Below are positions 41,999 to 51,768 of a DNA stretch of 64,000 bases, piece by piece. Source of the stretch: Seonamhaeicola sediminis (GTDB taxonomy: Bacteria > Bacteroidota > Bacteroidia > Flavobacteriales > Flavobacteriaceae); the NCBI RefSeq assembly GCF_004358095.2, contig NZ_SMZJ02000004.1:508030-572029 (forward strand), given 5' to 3'. Below the pieces are notes generated by a model. That model did no database searches and was not told the origin of the DNA. It saw only the letters and a list, made by a program, of their open reading frames with translations. The first letter of the stretch is position 1. Every line of letters starts with the position of its first letter. Position numbers and translations under genes: made by a program.

Positions 41999-44563
41999 TT
42001 AGAAATCCATGTCATCATCATCACCGCCACCACCATTGTTGTTTCTATTACGGTTGTTACGTTGTTTTTGTTGATTAAATCTATACATGAATGATAAATT
42101 CACTTGGCGCTGTCTCCATTGTGTTTCATTCTCTCTTTGGAAGAATTCTGTAGTAGTTAAGGAATTTCTCCTTCGGGAGTTTAGAAGGTCTCTAATATTA
42201 AAAGCGATAGTAGCATTATCATTAAAAACTTCTTTACTCAAGGCTAAATCTATTGATAATATGCCATCTGTTCTGGTTTGAGCATCTTCTCTTGCTCCTC
42301 GGTAAAACAGATTTGTTTGCCAATCTACTTTAGCTGGCAAGGTTACTTTACTACTAAACCTAGCAAACCAACTGGTATTTTTTACACCGTAATCAACGTT
42401 ATTAAATTCACCTACCGATGTAAATTGAAAAATATTAAAACTTGAATTTAAGCGTAGCCATTTTTTGGGATTATATAATATGGCTAGTTCACCACCTGTC
42501 CTGGAATTAGATGATAAGTTAATAGGAATAACGCGTATTATGTCAATACCATCAGTAGTTTGTTGTCCTGTATTTTCTTCAACGCGTTCAAAAGAATTGG
42601 TTTCATACTGGTAATAAACAGAGGTTGTAAACGTAAGCTTATCCCAACGTTTTAAATAGCCAATATCAAAAGCACTAGCAAAAGCAGGTTTTAAATTGGG
42701 GTTTCCTTGAAACACATTAATTCTACTTGATCTTGAAGGGAACGGATTGATAAAATATCCTCTGGGTCTATTTATTCTTCTGTTATAACCTAAGGTAATA
42801 CTTTCTTCAGAATCTGAATCATTACCACCAAAGTTATAAATAAGATTAAGAGTAGGGAAGAGCCCTAAATAATGATTATCAAAATCTGTATCAATGGGAA
42901 AACCGAAAGCTTCTTGTAATTGAGTTGCTGATAAACGAGAGTCAATAACCCCTTTTAATTGTGTGTTTTCTAAACGCAAACCTAATAAGAATGAAAATTT
43001 ACCAAATTTAGAACCGTATTGTGTATACAAAGCATTTACATTTTCAGAATAATCAAAAATATTCGAAATAGTATCGTTTATAAAAAAACTGTTATCTGTG
43101 ATATCTTCTTGTTGAAGCACATAATCAGTTACTTCATTATCAAATTTACCACGGTATCCAGCTTCAAACCTACTATTTTCTCCAATAGGCAAAACATAGT
43201 CAATTTGAAATAGATATTCTTTTTCATCTTCAGTTTCATCTTCTATTTCGTCCTGAAAAGATTCTGGGTTAATATCATTTGTAATGATATAATCTTCATT
43301 TATTGAGGTGTACTGGTTGTCAGACCCAGTTTCAAATTGAAAATCAGCAGTTAGCTCATGTCCTTCTTCATTAAACTTGGTTATATAATTAATGGCTATT
43401 TGGTAATTATTGCCATCTTCGTTTTGTTGTTCCTTTCTTAGTGTTTGTTCTACTAAGGTGTTGTTATTAAATCTATCACTGTAAACTCTTGATAGGTCTG
43501 CATCTTCACCATGTCTGTAAAATAAACTTCCTGTTATAGATGTTTTTTTAGATAAGAAATATTCCATACCAATATTGGCATTATAATTTCTATTTAAGCG
43601 TGTAACATTTTGGTCTTCTATTATTTGTCTATATTCTGGTGTTACAGTATTACCATTTTGAATTCTATCAAAAAAAGTTGTGTTATTGAAACTATTTCGA
43701 GGAGCATCATAATATCTAAAGCCTAAGTTTGAAAATAGATTGAATTTTTGAGTACGATAATTAATATTAGCAGCAAAACCTGCATATTCAGGATTACCTC
43801 CCGTAACTGTAATTGAACCATTAAAACCAAGTGTTTCTTTTTGTCTTAAAATAATATTTAGTATGCCTGCAGTACCCTCGGCGTCATAGCGGGCTGAGGG
43901 AGAGGTGATTACCTCTACACGTTCAATAGCTTCAGCTGGTAGCTGACTTAAAACGTTGGTATCACCAAAGCCAGCCATTGCAGAAGGTTTTCCATTAATT
44001 AAAATTCTAACATTTTCATTACCTCTTAAACTAATGCTACCCTCAATATCAACAGTTACAGAGGGCACATTATTAAGTGCATCACTCACAGTTCCTCCAG
44101 CAGTAGTGAGGTCTTTTCCTATGTTATATATTTTTTTGTCTAATTTTATTTCAACGGTGGTTCTTTCGGCAATAATTTCTACTTCACCCAAAGATTGAAT
44201 ATCTACCTCTAGTTCAAAAACACCCAAATATTCGTTTTTTGTAATTTGTTTATTGGGAATTTTCATGGTTTTAAATGAGATATATTCAATTGATATATCA
44301 TAGACGCCCTTAGGTACCGGGATGTTAAAATTGCCTTTAGCATCTGTAATACTACCTGCTACAATGGTGTTTTTTTCTTTACTAAAAAAAGAAACGGTAG
44401 CATACTCTAAAGGGTCTTTGGTTTCTTTATCTACTACTTTCCCTGTAATAATAGCGTCTTTTATTCCATAAAAAGCCGATGAGGAATTATTTTGAACCTT
44501 TGGTTGAGCTTTGATTAAAGATATACAAAGTATAACCAAAATACAGGAAAGAAATGGTTTCAT
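41999..44563 (-). CDS. TonB-dependent outer-membrane receptor (OMP_b-brl_3 type)
   Basis: 854 aa. Signal peptide, then a CarboxypepD-regulatory-like domain (AIITGKVVDKETKDPLEYATVSFFS), a plug (LTTAGGTVSDALNNVPSVTVDIEGSISLRGNENVRILINGKPSA) and a beta-barrel with repeated aromatic strands. The C-terminus ends in a Gln/Asn/Gly and Asp-rich tail (GGGGDDDDMDF), an unusual feature. The family imports, or responds to, peptides and other ligands rather than being a SusC sugar importer. No SusD partner is adjacent. Confidence 0.9.
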   Translation of the reverse strand: MKPFLSCILVILCISLIKAQPKVQNNSSSAFYGIKDAIITGKVVDKETKDPLEYATVSFFSKEKNTIVAGSITDAKGNFNIPVPKGVYDISIEYISFKTMKIPNKQITKNEYLGVFELEVDIQSLGEVEIIAERTTVEIKLDKKIYNIGKDLTTAGGTVSDALNNVPSVTVDIEGSISLRGNENVRILINGKPSAMAGFGDTNVLSQLPAEAIERVEVITSPSARYDAEGTAGILNIILRQKETLGFNGSITVTGGNPEYAGFAANINYRTQKFNLFSNLGFRYYDAPRNSFNNTTFFDRIQNGNTVTPEYRQIIEDQNVTRLNRNYNANIGMEYFLSKKTSITGSLFYRHGEDADLSRVYSDRFNNNTLVEQTLRKEQQNEDGNNYQIAINYITKFNEEGHELTADFQFETGSDNQYTSINEDYIITNDINPESFQDEIEDETEDEKEYLFQIDYVLPIGENSRFEAGYRGKFDNEVTDYVLQQEDITDNSFFINDTISNIFDYSENVNALYTQYGSKFGKFSFLLGLRLENTQLKGVIDSRLSATQLQEAFGFPIDTDFDNHYLGLFPTLNLIYNFGGNDSDSEESITLGYNRRINRPRGYFINPFPSRSSRINVFQGNPNLKPAFASAFDIGYLKRWDKLTFTTSVYYQYETNSFERVEENTGQQTTDGIDIIRVIPINLSSNSRTGGELAILYNPKKWLRLNSSFNIFQFTSVGEFNNVDYGVKNTSWFARFSSKVTLPAKVDWQTNLFYRGAREDAQTRTDGILSIDLALSKEVFNDNATIAFNIRDLLNSRRRNSLTTTEFFQRENETQWRQRQVNLSFMYRFNQQKQRNNRNRNNNGGGGDDDDMDF

Positions 44564-44649
44564 TAAAACGTTTAAACATTTAGACCACTAAATTACCCTA
44601 TGGTTTAGTGATACTTGGTTAAAGTTTTGTTAATAGAATTTTTTGAAAA

Positions 44650-44991
44650 TTAAATGATATCAAGAATGTTTTCTGTGGGCCTACCAATGACTGCTTTGTT
44701 TCCATTTACAACTATTGGTCTTTCAATTAACTTAGGGTTTTCTATCATAGCAGTAATAATATCAGAATCCGTTAAATCCTTACCTTTATAGTGTTGTTTC
44801 CAAACAGCTTCGTTTTTTCTAACAAGGTCTATAGGCTTTATACCTAAAAGGTTAATGATTTTTTTTAATTCGTCTTTAGTTGGTACATTTTCTAAATATT
44901 TTATAATTTCAAAATCTTTACCAGATTTTTCTAAGGCAGCAAGCCCTAAACGTGATTTGCTACAGCGATTGTTGTGATAAATTTTGATCAT
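44650..44991 (-). CDS. arsC: ArsC/Spx-family arsenate-reductase-like protein
   Basis: 113 aa. HNNRCSKSR carries the single catalytic Cys, and the distal RPIVVNGNKAVIGRP contains the Arg that binds arsenate in glutaredoxin-linked ArsC. Length and motifs fit the YfgD-like subgroup, whose role in arsenic detoxification is often presumed rather than shown. It overlaps the HAD gene by one base. Confidence 0.85.
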   Translation of the reverse strand: MIKIYHNNRCSKSRLGLAALEKSGKDFEIIKYLENVPTKDELKKIINLLGIKPIDLVRKNEAVWKQHYKGKDLTDSDIITAMIENPKLIERPIVVNGNKAVIGRPTENILDII

Positions 44992-45608
44992 TATAATTTG
45001 ATATTATATTGTTTTAAATCTTCAATTAATTGTTCAGGACTTTTAAACCTAATACCATTAATACCCAAATTATTTGCCGCTTGAATATTTCTAGCATTAT
45101 CATCAATAAAAATTGAATTTTCTGGTTTTATATGAAAACGATTTAAGGTTAAATGGTAAATATCATCAAAAGGTTTTCTGGTTTTTTCTTCTCCCGAAAC
45201 TATAATACCTTCAAACCACTGCAAAAATTCAAATCTGTTTAATGCTATTGGAAACGTTTCTGCACTCCAATTAGTTAAAGCTACTACTTTATAATTCTGG
45301 GACTCTATAAGTTTTTGTAAAATTTCAACGGTACCTGATATAGAATCTCCCAGCATATCTATCCATCTGCCATAAAACATCCTTATAAGTTCTTCATACT
45401 CTGGAAACATAGCTACACGTTCCTCAGTAGCTTTTGCCATGGGATAACCAGCATCTTGATTTTCATTCCAATCGTTGGTGCAAATGTTATCAAAAAACCA
45501 TTGCATTTTTTCTCTATCACCATTAAATGCTTCAAGGTAAACATATTCTGGATTCCAATCTATTAGAACACCACCAAGGTCGAAAATAAAGGTATCTATT
45601 TTATGCAT
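44991..45608 (-). CDS. HAD-superfamily phosphatase
   Basis: 205 aa. Motif I FIFDLGGVLIDWN (D-x-G variant of DxD, as in YihX/HAD-IA), motif II ALTNWS, motif III Lys and motif IV FIDDNARN are all present. It probably dephosphorylates a sugar or alpha-glucose-1-phosphate-like substrate. Two bases separate it from prfB. Confidence 0.9.
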   Translation of the reverse strand: MHKIDTFIFDLGGVLIDWNPEYVYLEAFNGDREKMQWFFDNICTNDWNENQDAGYPMAKATEERVAMFPEYEELIRMFYGRWIDMLGDSISGTVEILQKLIESQNYKVVALTNWSAETFPIALNRFEFLQWFEGIIVSGEEKTRKPFDDIYHLTLNRFHIKPENSIFIDDNARNIQAANNLGINGIRFKSPEQLIEDLKQYNIKL

Positions 45609-45609
45609 T

Positions 45610-46720
45610 CTATAATTGATCTGTTTCTTCTTGTTTTTGTCCCATACTCATTAAATAAGACTTTAAGAATGAATCTATATCACCATTCATTACGGCATCT
45701 ACATTACCAGTTTCATGACCTGTTCTCACATCTTTTACTAATTTATAGGGATGCATCACATAATTTCTAATTTGGCTACCCCATTCAATTTTCATTTTAC
45801 TGGCTTCAATATCGTCTCTTTGAGCACGTTGTTTTTCTAGTTCTATTTCATATAATTGAGACCGTAACATTTGCATAGCACGTTCTCTGTTATCATGCTG
45901 TGAACGCGTTTCTGAACATGAAATTTGAATTCCTGTAGGCTTATGAACTAGCTGTACTTTGGTTTCAACTTTATTAACGTTTTGTCCGCCAGCACCACTA
46001 GAACGTGCCGTAGTTATCTCAATATCCGCAGGATTAATTTCAATTTCTATGGTATCATCAACTAGTGGATATACATACACCGAAGCAAAACTTGTATGAC
46101 GTTTAGCATTGCTATCAAATGGAGAAATCCTAACCAATCTGTGTACACCGTTTTCTCCTTTTAGCCAGCCAAAAGCAAAATCACCATCAATTTCAAGGGT
46201 AACCGTTTTTATGCCTGCAACATCACCTTCCTGGTAGTTTAGTTCTTTGACTTTAAAACCACTTTTTTCGGCATACATTAAATACATTCGCATGAGCATA
46301 CTAGCCCAGTCACAACTTTCGGTACCACCGGCACCAGCTGTAATTTGAAGTACGGCACTTAGGCTATCCCCTTCATCAGAAAGCATGTTTTTAAACTCGA
46401 TGTCTTCAAGAAATACAGAAGATTTATTGTAATGTGATTCAATTTCTTCGGCAGGTGTTTCTCCTTCTTTATAGAACTCATAAAGCACTTCTAAATCCTC
46501 AATCTGTGCCTTAATTGTGTCATAATCTTCTACCCATTTCTTTTTTACGCGAAGGGATTTCATTATAACTTCGGCAGATTTAGGATCATCCCAAAAATTG
46601 GGATCAAAGGTTTGTTCTTCCTCGTTTTGAATTTCAATAAGCTTTCTATCTATGTCAAAGATAGTGCCTTAGTTTGTCAAGGCGGGTATTAAGATCTTTA
46701 ATTTGATCTGATGTAATCAT
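45610..46720 (-). CDS. prfB: Peptide chain release factor 2, expressed by programmed +1 frameshift
   Basis: Two frames make the product: 21 codons from the ATG at 46720 to the CTT at 46660-46658, then an in-frame TGA (46657-46655), and after a +1 slip the main frame from GAC to the stop at 45610. The full protein is 369 aa, the family's usual size. RF2 features are clear: [14 protein letters not shown] with the SPF tripeptide that reads UGA, and [11 protein letters not shown] with the GGQ peptidyl-release motif. Frameshifting autoregulates RF2: when RF2 is scarce the TGA is read slowly and slippage rises. The main frame alone would start at 46563 and lack the N-terminus. Confidence 0.95.
46654..46669 (-). 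promoter_or_regulatory. RF2 programmed +1 frameshift site
   Basis: On the minus strand the sequence reads AGG CAC TAT CTT TGA C. The slip codon CTT, the TGA and the C context are the same as in E. coli (AGG GGG TAT CTT TGA C). AGG is in the same place but the GGG that strengthens the internal Shine-Dalgarno is replaced by CAC. Confidence 0.92.
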
Positions 46721-46839
46721 AATAATATTTGTTTGAAGCAAAAATATAATTAATAGTGATTAGCAGAAATAACTTCGTATATTTTTTTAGATTTAATGCT
46801 TCAAATTAAGTTTTATAAGCGTTCTACAAATTGTTCAAT

Positions 46840-47871
46840 ATGAAAATAGATTTAAGAAGCGATACGGTTACAAAACCAACAAAGGCTATGTTGGAATTTA
46901 TGATGCAAGCCCAAGTTGGGGATGATGTTTTTGGAGAAGACCCAACCGTAAAAAAGTTGGAACAGCAAATGGCTAAAATGTTTGGAAAAGAAAAGGCGTT
47001 GTTTTTTCCTAGTGGTACCATGGCAAACCAAACAGCTATTAAGTTGCACACAAAACCTGGTGATCAAATTATTTGTGACCAATATGCCCATGTTTACAAT
47101 TATGAATCAGGAGGCGTAGCTTTTAATAGCGGCGCTACCTGTAAATTATTAAATGGAAATAGAGGCATGTTTACTGCAAAACAAGTTGAAGAGGCTATTA
47201 ACCCCAAAGACTATTGGTATGCGCCTTCAAGTTTGGTAACTATTGAAAACACAACCAACAAAGGCGGAGGTGCCTGTTGGGATTATAATGAATTACTAAA
47301 AATTAAAACTGTTTGTACCAATAACAATTTAGGTTTTCATTTAGATGGTGCCAGATTATGGAATGCATTAGTTGCAAATAATGAAACCACACGGCAATAT
47401 GGAGAGATTTTTGATACTATTTCGGTTTGTTTAAGCAAAGGGTTAGGCTGTCCTGTGGGGTCTGTTTTGGTTGGAAATGAGGCTATCATGCAAAATGCTT
47501 TAAGACTTCGAAAAGTTTTTGGAGGTAATATGAGGCAAGTAGGTTATTTAGCAGCTGCAGGTCTTTATGCTATAGAAAATAATATAGAGAGATTGGTTGA
47601 GGATCATAAAAAAGCTAAAGACATAGGAGAAGTGCTTTCAAAACTATCTGGTATAAAAAAAGTAGAAGCTATAGAAACCAATATTGTGATTTTTGAACTA
47701 AATGATGATGTAAATGAACACGAATTCGTTAAAAAGTTAGCCCATAAAAACATAAACATCATTAGTATGGGAAGCAATAAACTAAGAATGGTCACCCATC
47801 TAGATTATACAGATGTTATGCATAACAAACTGTTAATAGAATTAAAAAAGATTAATTTTTATAAGAACTAA
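46840..47871 (+). CDS. ltaE: Low-specificity threonine aldolase
   Basis: 343 aa, starting at the ATG at 46840 rather than the upstream TTG. The PLP enzyme fold is clear: KIDLRSDTVTKPTKAM at the N-terminus, ALFFPSGTMANQTAIK, the PLP-Asp region HLDGARLWNAL and the PLP lysine in VCLSKGLGCPVGSVL. It cleaves threonine or allo-threonine to glycine and acetaldehyde. Convergent with ybaB, one base apart. Confidence 0.92.
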   Translation: MKIDLRSDTVTKPTKAMLEFMMQAQVGDDVFGEDPTVKKLEQQMAKMFGKEKALFFPSGTMANQTAIKLHTKPGDQIICDQYAHVYNYESGGVAFNSGATCKLLNGNRGMFTAKQVEEAINPKDYWYAPSSLVTIENTTNKGGGACWDYNELLKIKTVCTNNNLGFHLDGARLWNALVANNETTRQYGEIFDTISVCLSKGLGCPVGSVLVGNEAIMQNALRLRKVFGGNMRQVGYLAAAGLYAIENNIERLVEDHKKAKDIGEVLSKLSGIKKVEAIETNIVIFELNDDVNEHEFVKKLAHKNINIISMGSNKLRMVTHLDYTDVMHNKLLIELKKINFYKN

Positions 47872-47872
47872 A

Positions 47873-48196
47873 CTATTTAAACATATCCATTCCAGGAATA
47901 TTGGGCATCCCTTCTTTAGCTACCGCAGCCAACTCACTTTCGTTAACTTTAGTTGCTTTTTCAATAGCTTTGTTTAGTGTTAAAATTAAGTAATCTTCAA
48001 GTTGTTCTTTATCCTGCAATAGGTCGTCATTAATTTCAATAGACTTTATTTCTCTATTAGCAGTAAGCGTAACACTTAATTTGTTATCAGAGCTTTTCTC
48101 ATCAACTAAAACGGTGTCCAAACGCTTTTTGGTGGCTTCAACTTTTCTCTGGGTTTCCTTTAGTTTACCCATCATATTCATCATATCTCCAAACAT
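47873..48196 (-). CDS. ybaB: YbaB/EbfC nucleoid-associated protein
   Basis: 107 aa from the ATG at 48196 ([18 protein letters not shown]). An upstream in-frame start at 48223 would lie in the promoter box TAAATTTG at 48230-48223 (minus strand), which favours 48196. Features: Met-rich N-terminal helix, then [20 protein letters not shown] and a C-terminal helix. It binds DNA as a dimer and is usually linked to recombination/repair genes, though not here. Confidence 0.92.
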   Translation of the reverse strand: MFGDMMNMMGKLKETQRKVEATKKRLDTVLVDEKSSDNKLSVTLTANREIKSIEINDDLLQDKEQLEDYLILTLNKAIEKATKVNESELAAVAKEGMPNIPGMDMFK

Positions 48197-48222
48197 AAAC
48201 CTTCTTTTAAGGGTTAGAAGCA

Positions 48223-48230
48223 CAAATTTA
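48223..48230 (-). promoter_or_regulatory. -7 box TAAATTTG for ybaB
   Basis: A perfect TAnnTTTG on the minus strand, 26 bp before the ATG at 48196. Confidence 0.6.
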
Positions 48231-48261
48231 ATAGGTAAATTTATTACATAGAAATTTTAAA

Positions 48262-50400
48262 ATGAAAAGTTGGAGTTTTATTTTGTTCTTAAGTGTTATT
48301 TTTGCGCTTTCGTGTAAAAAAGAAACTAAAATGACAGAAACTAATATTCTGGATGGTGCACCTGTTGCTATAAAAAAACCAAAAAAACTAACCATTCATA
48401 ACGATGTTAGAATTGATAATTACTATTGGTTAAACCAGCGGGAAAATCAAGAGGTTATTGATTATTTGAATGCTGAAAATGAATACACTAAAAAAGTAAT
48501 GCAACATACAGAGTCTTTTCAAAAAGAATTATTTGAAGAGATGAAATCTAGAATAAAAGAAGAAGATACTACGGTTCCTTATAAACTTAACGGGTATTGG
48601 TACATGACACGTTATGAAAAAGGCAAAGATTATCCTATTTATGTAAGAAAGAAGGAGTCTCTTCAAGCCCAAGAAGAATTGCTGTTTAATTGTAATGAAA
48701 TGGCAAAAGAGCACCCTTATTTTAAGTTGGGTGGTATTGCCATAAGTCCAGATAACAAATTAGCGGCATTTTCAACAGATGTGGTAAGTAGGCGGCAATA
48801 CACCATTCAAATTAAGAACTTAGAAACAGGTGAGATTTTAGATGATATTATTAAAAACACCACAGGAAGTATAACTTGGGCTAATGACAACAAGACCTTG
48901 TTTTACACCATGAAAGACGACGTGACATTACGCTCACACAAAATTTTTAAGCATAAATTAGGTTCTAAGGTAGAGGAAGATATTGAGGTATATCATGAAG
49001 CGGATGATACTTTTAACACCTTTGTATATAAATCAAAATCAAGACAATATATTATCATTGGTTCCTCAAGTACCTTGTCAACAGAGTATAGATTTTTAAA
49101 TGCTGATGACCCTGATGGTACATTTAAAGTGTTTCAAGAGCGTCAAAAAAATTTAGAATATAGTATAGCGCATTTTAATGGCTCTTTTTACATTATGGCT
49201 AACGCCAATGGTGCTACTAATTTTAAGTTGTTAAAAACTGATGACAATAACACATCTATAGATAATTGGCAAGAAGTTATTCCACACCGAAATGATGTTT
49301 TGCTTGAGGATATCGAGATTTTCAAAAACTACTTAGTGGTTAACGAGCGTGAAAAAGGATTGAATAAATTACGGATAATTAGTTGGGATGGAACTGAGGA
49401 TTATTATCTGCCATTTACGTCTGAAACCTACACCGTTTATATTGGTAATAATCCAGATTTTGATAGTGAGTTTCTTCGTTATTCCTATAACTCCTTAACA
49501 ACTCCAAGTTCAGTTATAGATTATAATTTTAAAACCAAACAAAGTGAGATTAAAAAAGAACAAGAGGTTTTAGGAGGAAAATTTAATAAAAACAACTATG
49601 AGTCTAAAAGAATTTGGGCAACAGCAAGAGATGGTGTGAAAGTTCCTATTTCATTGGTTTATAAGAAAGGAATAAAACTAGATGGTAACAACCCATTGTT
49701 ACAATATGCCTATGGGTCATATGGCTCTACAATAGATCCATCGTTTTCTAGTATTAGATTGAGTTTACTAGATCGCGGATTTATATATGCCATTGCGCAT
49801 GTTCGGGGTGGGGAATATCTTGGAAGAAGTTGGTATGAGCATGGAAAATTACTAACTAAAAAGAATACATTTTTTGATTTTATTGATTGTTCTAAATATT
49901 TAATTCAAAAAAAATACACATCTCAAAATCATTTATATGCCTATGGAGGATCTGCAGGGGGGCTTTTAATGGGGGCTGTTATAAATTTGAATCCAGAATT
50001 ATATAGAGGCGTTTTAGCAGCCGTTCCTTTTTTAGACGTTGTTACTACCATGTTAGATGATAGTATTCCATTAACAACAGGAGAGTATGATGAATGGGGA
50101 AACCCCAATAATAAAGCGTATTACCATTACATGAAGTCTTATTCTCCATATGATAATGTAGAGGCTAAAGATTACCCCAATATACTGGTAACAACAGGTT
50201 TGCACGATTCCCAAGTGCAATATTGGGAGCCTGCTAAGTGGGTTGCTAAATTACGCGAGCTGAAAACAGATTCAAACATACTTTTGTTACATACTGACAT
50301 GGATTCTGGTCATGGCGGGGCATCCGGGAGATTTGAAAGTCTAAAAGAAGTCGCCTTAGAATATGCATTTTTATTAGATTTAGAGGGTGTTAATGATTAA
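48262..50400 (+). CDS. Lipoprotein-anchored oligopeptidase B-like S9A peptidase
   Basis: 712 aa. A lipoprotein signal (IFALSC) gives an anchored periplasmic enzyme. N-terminal propeller blades run to ~residue 430; the catalytic alpha/beta hydrolase contains GGSAGGLLMGAVIN (Ser), VTTGLHDSQVQYWEPAKW (Asp region) and the His in MDSGHGGASGRFE. The RGGEYLGRSWYEHGK loop is typical of oligopeptidase B (PtrB), which cleaves after Arg/Lys in short peptides. A cytoplasmic location is usual for PtrB, so the lipoprotein form is a Bacteroidota feature. Confidence 0.9.
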   Translation: MKSWSFILFLSVIFALSCKKETKMTETNILDGAPVAIKKPKKLTIHNDVRIDNYYWLNQRENQEVIDYLNAENEYTKKVMQHTESFQKELFEEMKSRIKEEDTTVPYKLNGYWYMTRYEKGKDYPIYVRKKESLQAQEELLFNCNEMAKEHPYFKLGGIAISPDNKLAAFSTDVVSRRQYTIQIKNLETGEILDDIIKNTTGSITWANDNKTLFYTMKDDVTLRSHKIFKHKLGSKVEEDIEVYHEADDTFNTFVYKSKSRQYIIIGSSSTLSTEYRFLNADDPDGTFKVFQERQKNLEYSIAHFNGSFYIMANANGATNFKLLKTDDNNTSIDNWQEVIPHRNDVLLEDIEIFKNYLVVNEREKGLNKLRIISWDGTEDYYLPFTSETYTVYIGNNPDFDSEFLRYSYNSLTTPSSVIDYNFKTKQSEIKKEQEVLGGKFNKNNYESKRIWATARDGVKVPISLVYKKGIKLDGNNPLLQYAYGSYGSTIDPSFSSIRLSLLDRGFIYAIAHVRGGEYLGRSWYEHGKLLTKKNTFFDFIDCSKYLIQKKYTSQNHLYAYGGSAGGLLMGAVINLNPELYRGVLAAVPFLDVVTTMLDDSIPLTTGEYDEWGNPNNKAYYHYMKSYSPYDNVEAKDYPNILVTTGLHDSQVQYWEPAKWVAKLRELKTDSNILLLHTDMDSGHGGASGRFESLKEVALEYAFLLDLEGVND

Positions 50401-50415
50401 TTTAAAAAAAAACCT

Positions 50416-50423
50416 TACTTTTG
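50416..50423 (+). promoter_or_regulatory. -7 box TACTTTTG for the cysteine-synthase-like gene
   Basis: A perfect TAnnTTTG box with a leader of about 47 nt before the ATG at 50478. It is nested within a weak AAAACCT / AGGTTTT stem that may end the upstream peptidase transcript. Confidence 0.65.
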
Positions 50424-50477
50424 TCAGGTTTTAAGACGTGTATTAATTAGTATATTGCGGCTTATAAAATTCATTTA

Positions 50478-51518
50478 ATGAAACAAGAACATAAGGTTTA
50501 TAACAGTGTATTAGACTTAATAGGTAATACGCCACTTGTTAAGCTTAATAGAATAACCTCTAAATTTAAAGGAGATTTTTACGCTAAAATTGAATCCTTT
50601 AATCCCGGACACTCGTCAAAAGACAGAATAGCACTTTACATTATTGAACAAGCCGAAAAACAAGGCATTTTAAAACCAGGTGATACAATCATAGAAACTA
50701 CCTCTGGTAATACAGGGTTTAGTTTGGCTATGGTTAGCATTATTAAAGGTTATGAATGTGTTTTGGCAGTAAGTTCTAAATCATCACCAGACAAGATAGA
50801 TATGCTCAAAACTATGGGAGCAAAGGTTTATGTTTGTCCAGCACATGTTAGTGCTGATGATCCTAGATCTTATTATGAAGTTGCTAAAAGATTACACGAG
50901 GAAAGAAAAGGTTCTGTGTATATCAATCAATATTTTAATCAATTAAATATTGATGCGCATTACCATTCTACGGGAGCTGAGATTTGGAATCAAACAGAAG
51001 GAAAAATTACACATTTAGTAGCCTGTAGCGGAACAGGAGGTACTATTAGTGGTACAGCAAAATATTTAAAAGAGCAAAATTCAAATATTAAAATCATTGG
51101 CGTTGATGCGTTTGGCTCTGTGATTAAAAAGTATCATGAAACCAGAGAATTTGATGACAAGGAAATATATCCGTATAGAATTGAAGGTTTAGGAAAAAAC
51201 TTAATTCCAGCGGCAACAGATTTTGACATCATAGATGAGTTTATAAAAGTAACCGATGAAGATAGTGCTCACACAGCAAGACAAATAGCCAGAACAGAAG
51301 GTATGTTTGTAGGGTATACGTCTGGAGCTGCTGTACAGGCTTTAAAACAGCTTGGAGAGGCTGGTGCGTTTAAAAAAGGAGATAAAGTTGTAGTGATATT
51401 TCCAGACCACGGTTCAAGATATATGAGTAAGGTTTACAGTGATAAATGGATGAACGACCAAGGATTTTTTGATAGTATTCATGAAGAATCTTTAGAAAAA
51501 GTTCAATATATAAAATAA
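50478..51518 (+). CDS. PLP-dependent cysteine-synthase-family enzyme, probable L-cysteate synthase (CapA)
   Basis: 346 aa. Fold-type II PLP enzyme: [14 protein letters not shown] carries the PLP lysine, [12 protein letters not shown] the substrate loop, [10 protein letters not shown] the phosphate-binding glycines. This subgroup resembles cystathionine-synthase/cysteine-synthase-like proteins. In gliding Bacteroidota a member of it, CapA, makes L-cysteate from O-phosphoserine and sulfite for sulfonolipid (capnine) synthesis. The immediately following gene is an alpha-oxoamine synthase, the next enzyme of that pathway, so CapA is a strong reading. Ordinary cysteine or cystathionine synthase remains possible. 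Confidence 0.75.
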   Translation: MKQEHKVYNSVLDLIGNTPLVKLNRITSKFKGDFYAKIESFNPGHSSKDRIALYIIEQAEKQGILKPGDTIIETTSGNTGFSLAMVSIIKGYECVLAVSSKSSPDKIDMLKTMGAKVYVCPAHVSADDPRSYYEVAKRLHEERKGSVYINQYFNQLNIDAHYHSTGAEIWNQTEGKITHLVACSGTGGTISGTAKYLKEQNSNIKIIGVDAFGSVIKKYHETREFDDKEIYPYRIEGLGKNLIPAATDFDIIDEFIKVTDEDSAHTARQIARTEGMFVGYTSGAAVQALKQLGEAGAFKKGDKVVVIFPDHGSRYMSKVYSDKWMNDQGFFDSIHEESLEKVQYIK

Positions 51519-51532
51519 AAAGTTTTTCTTTT

Positions 51533-51586
51533 AAAAAAAAAGAGATTGAGTTTTGTTAAAACACAGAATTTAATCTCTTTTTTTGT
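51533..51586 (+). terminator. Intrinsic terminator between the CapA-like and CapB-like genes
   Basis: AAAAAAAGAGATT pairs with AATCTCTTTTTTT across a 24-nt loop. The two genes are therefore separate transcripts despite the pathway link. Confidence 0.75.
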
Positions 51587-51635
51587 TTTATGAATAATTG
51601 GGCTGTAAAAATTATGGTTAAATCATATAAATAGT

Positions 51636-51768
51636 TAATTTTGCACGTACTAACTAAGGACTAATTTTTTAAGAATTTCGTCTTAATAAGACATAATTAA
51701 TAGGTTACAATGCACTTCCTTTTTTAGTTATATCATAGTTTTATAGCATTTAGATTTATATTATATAA
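51636..51768 (+). promoter_or_regulatory. Promoter (TAATTTTG) and long 5' leader of the oxoamine synthase gene
   Basis: TAATTTTG at 51636-51643 implies a leader of about 118 nt before the ATG at 51769, longer than others in this window. It contains a small GTCTTA / TAAGAC stem. It may hold a regulatory element; no known riboswitch is recognised. Confidence 0.45.
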
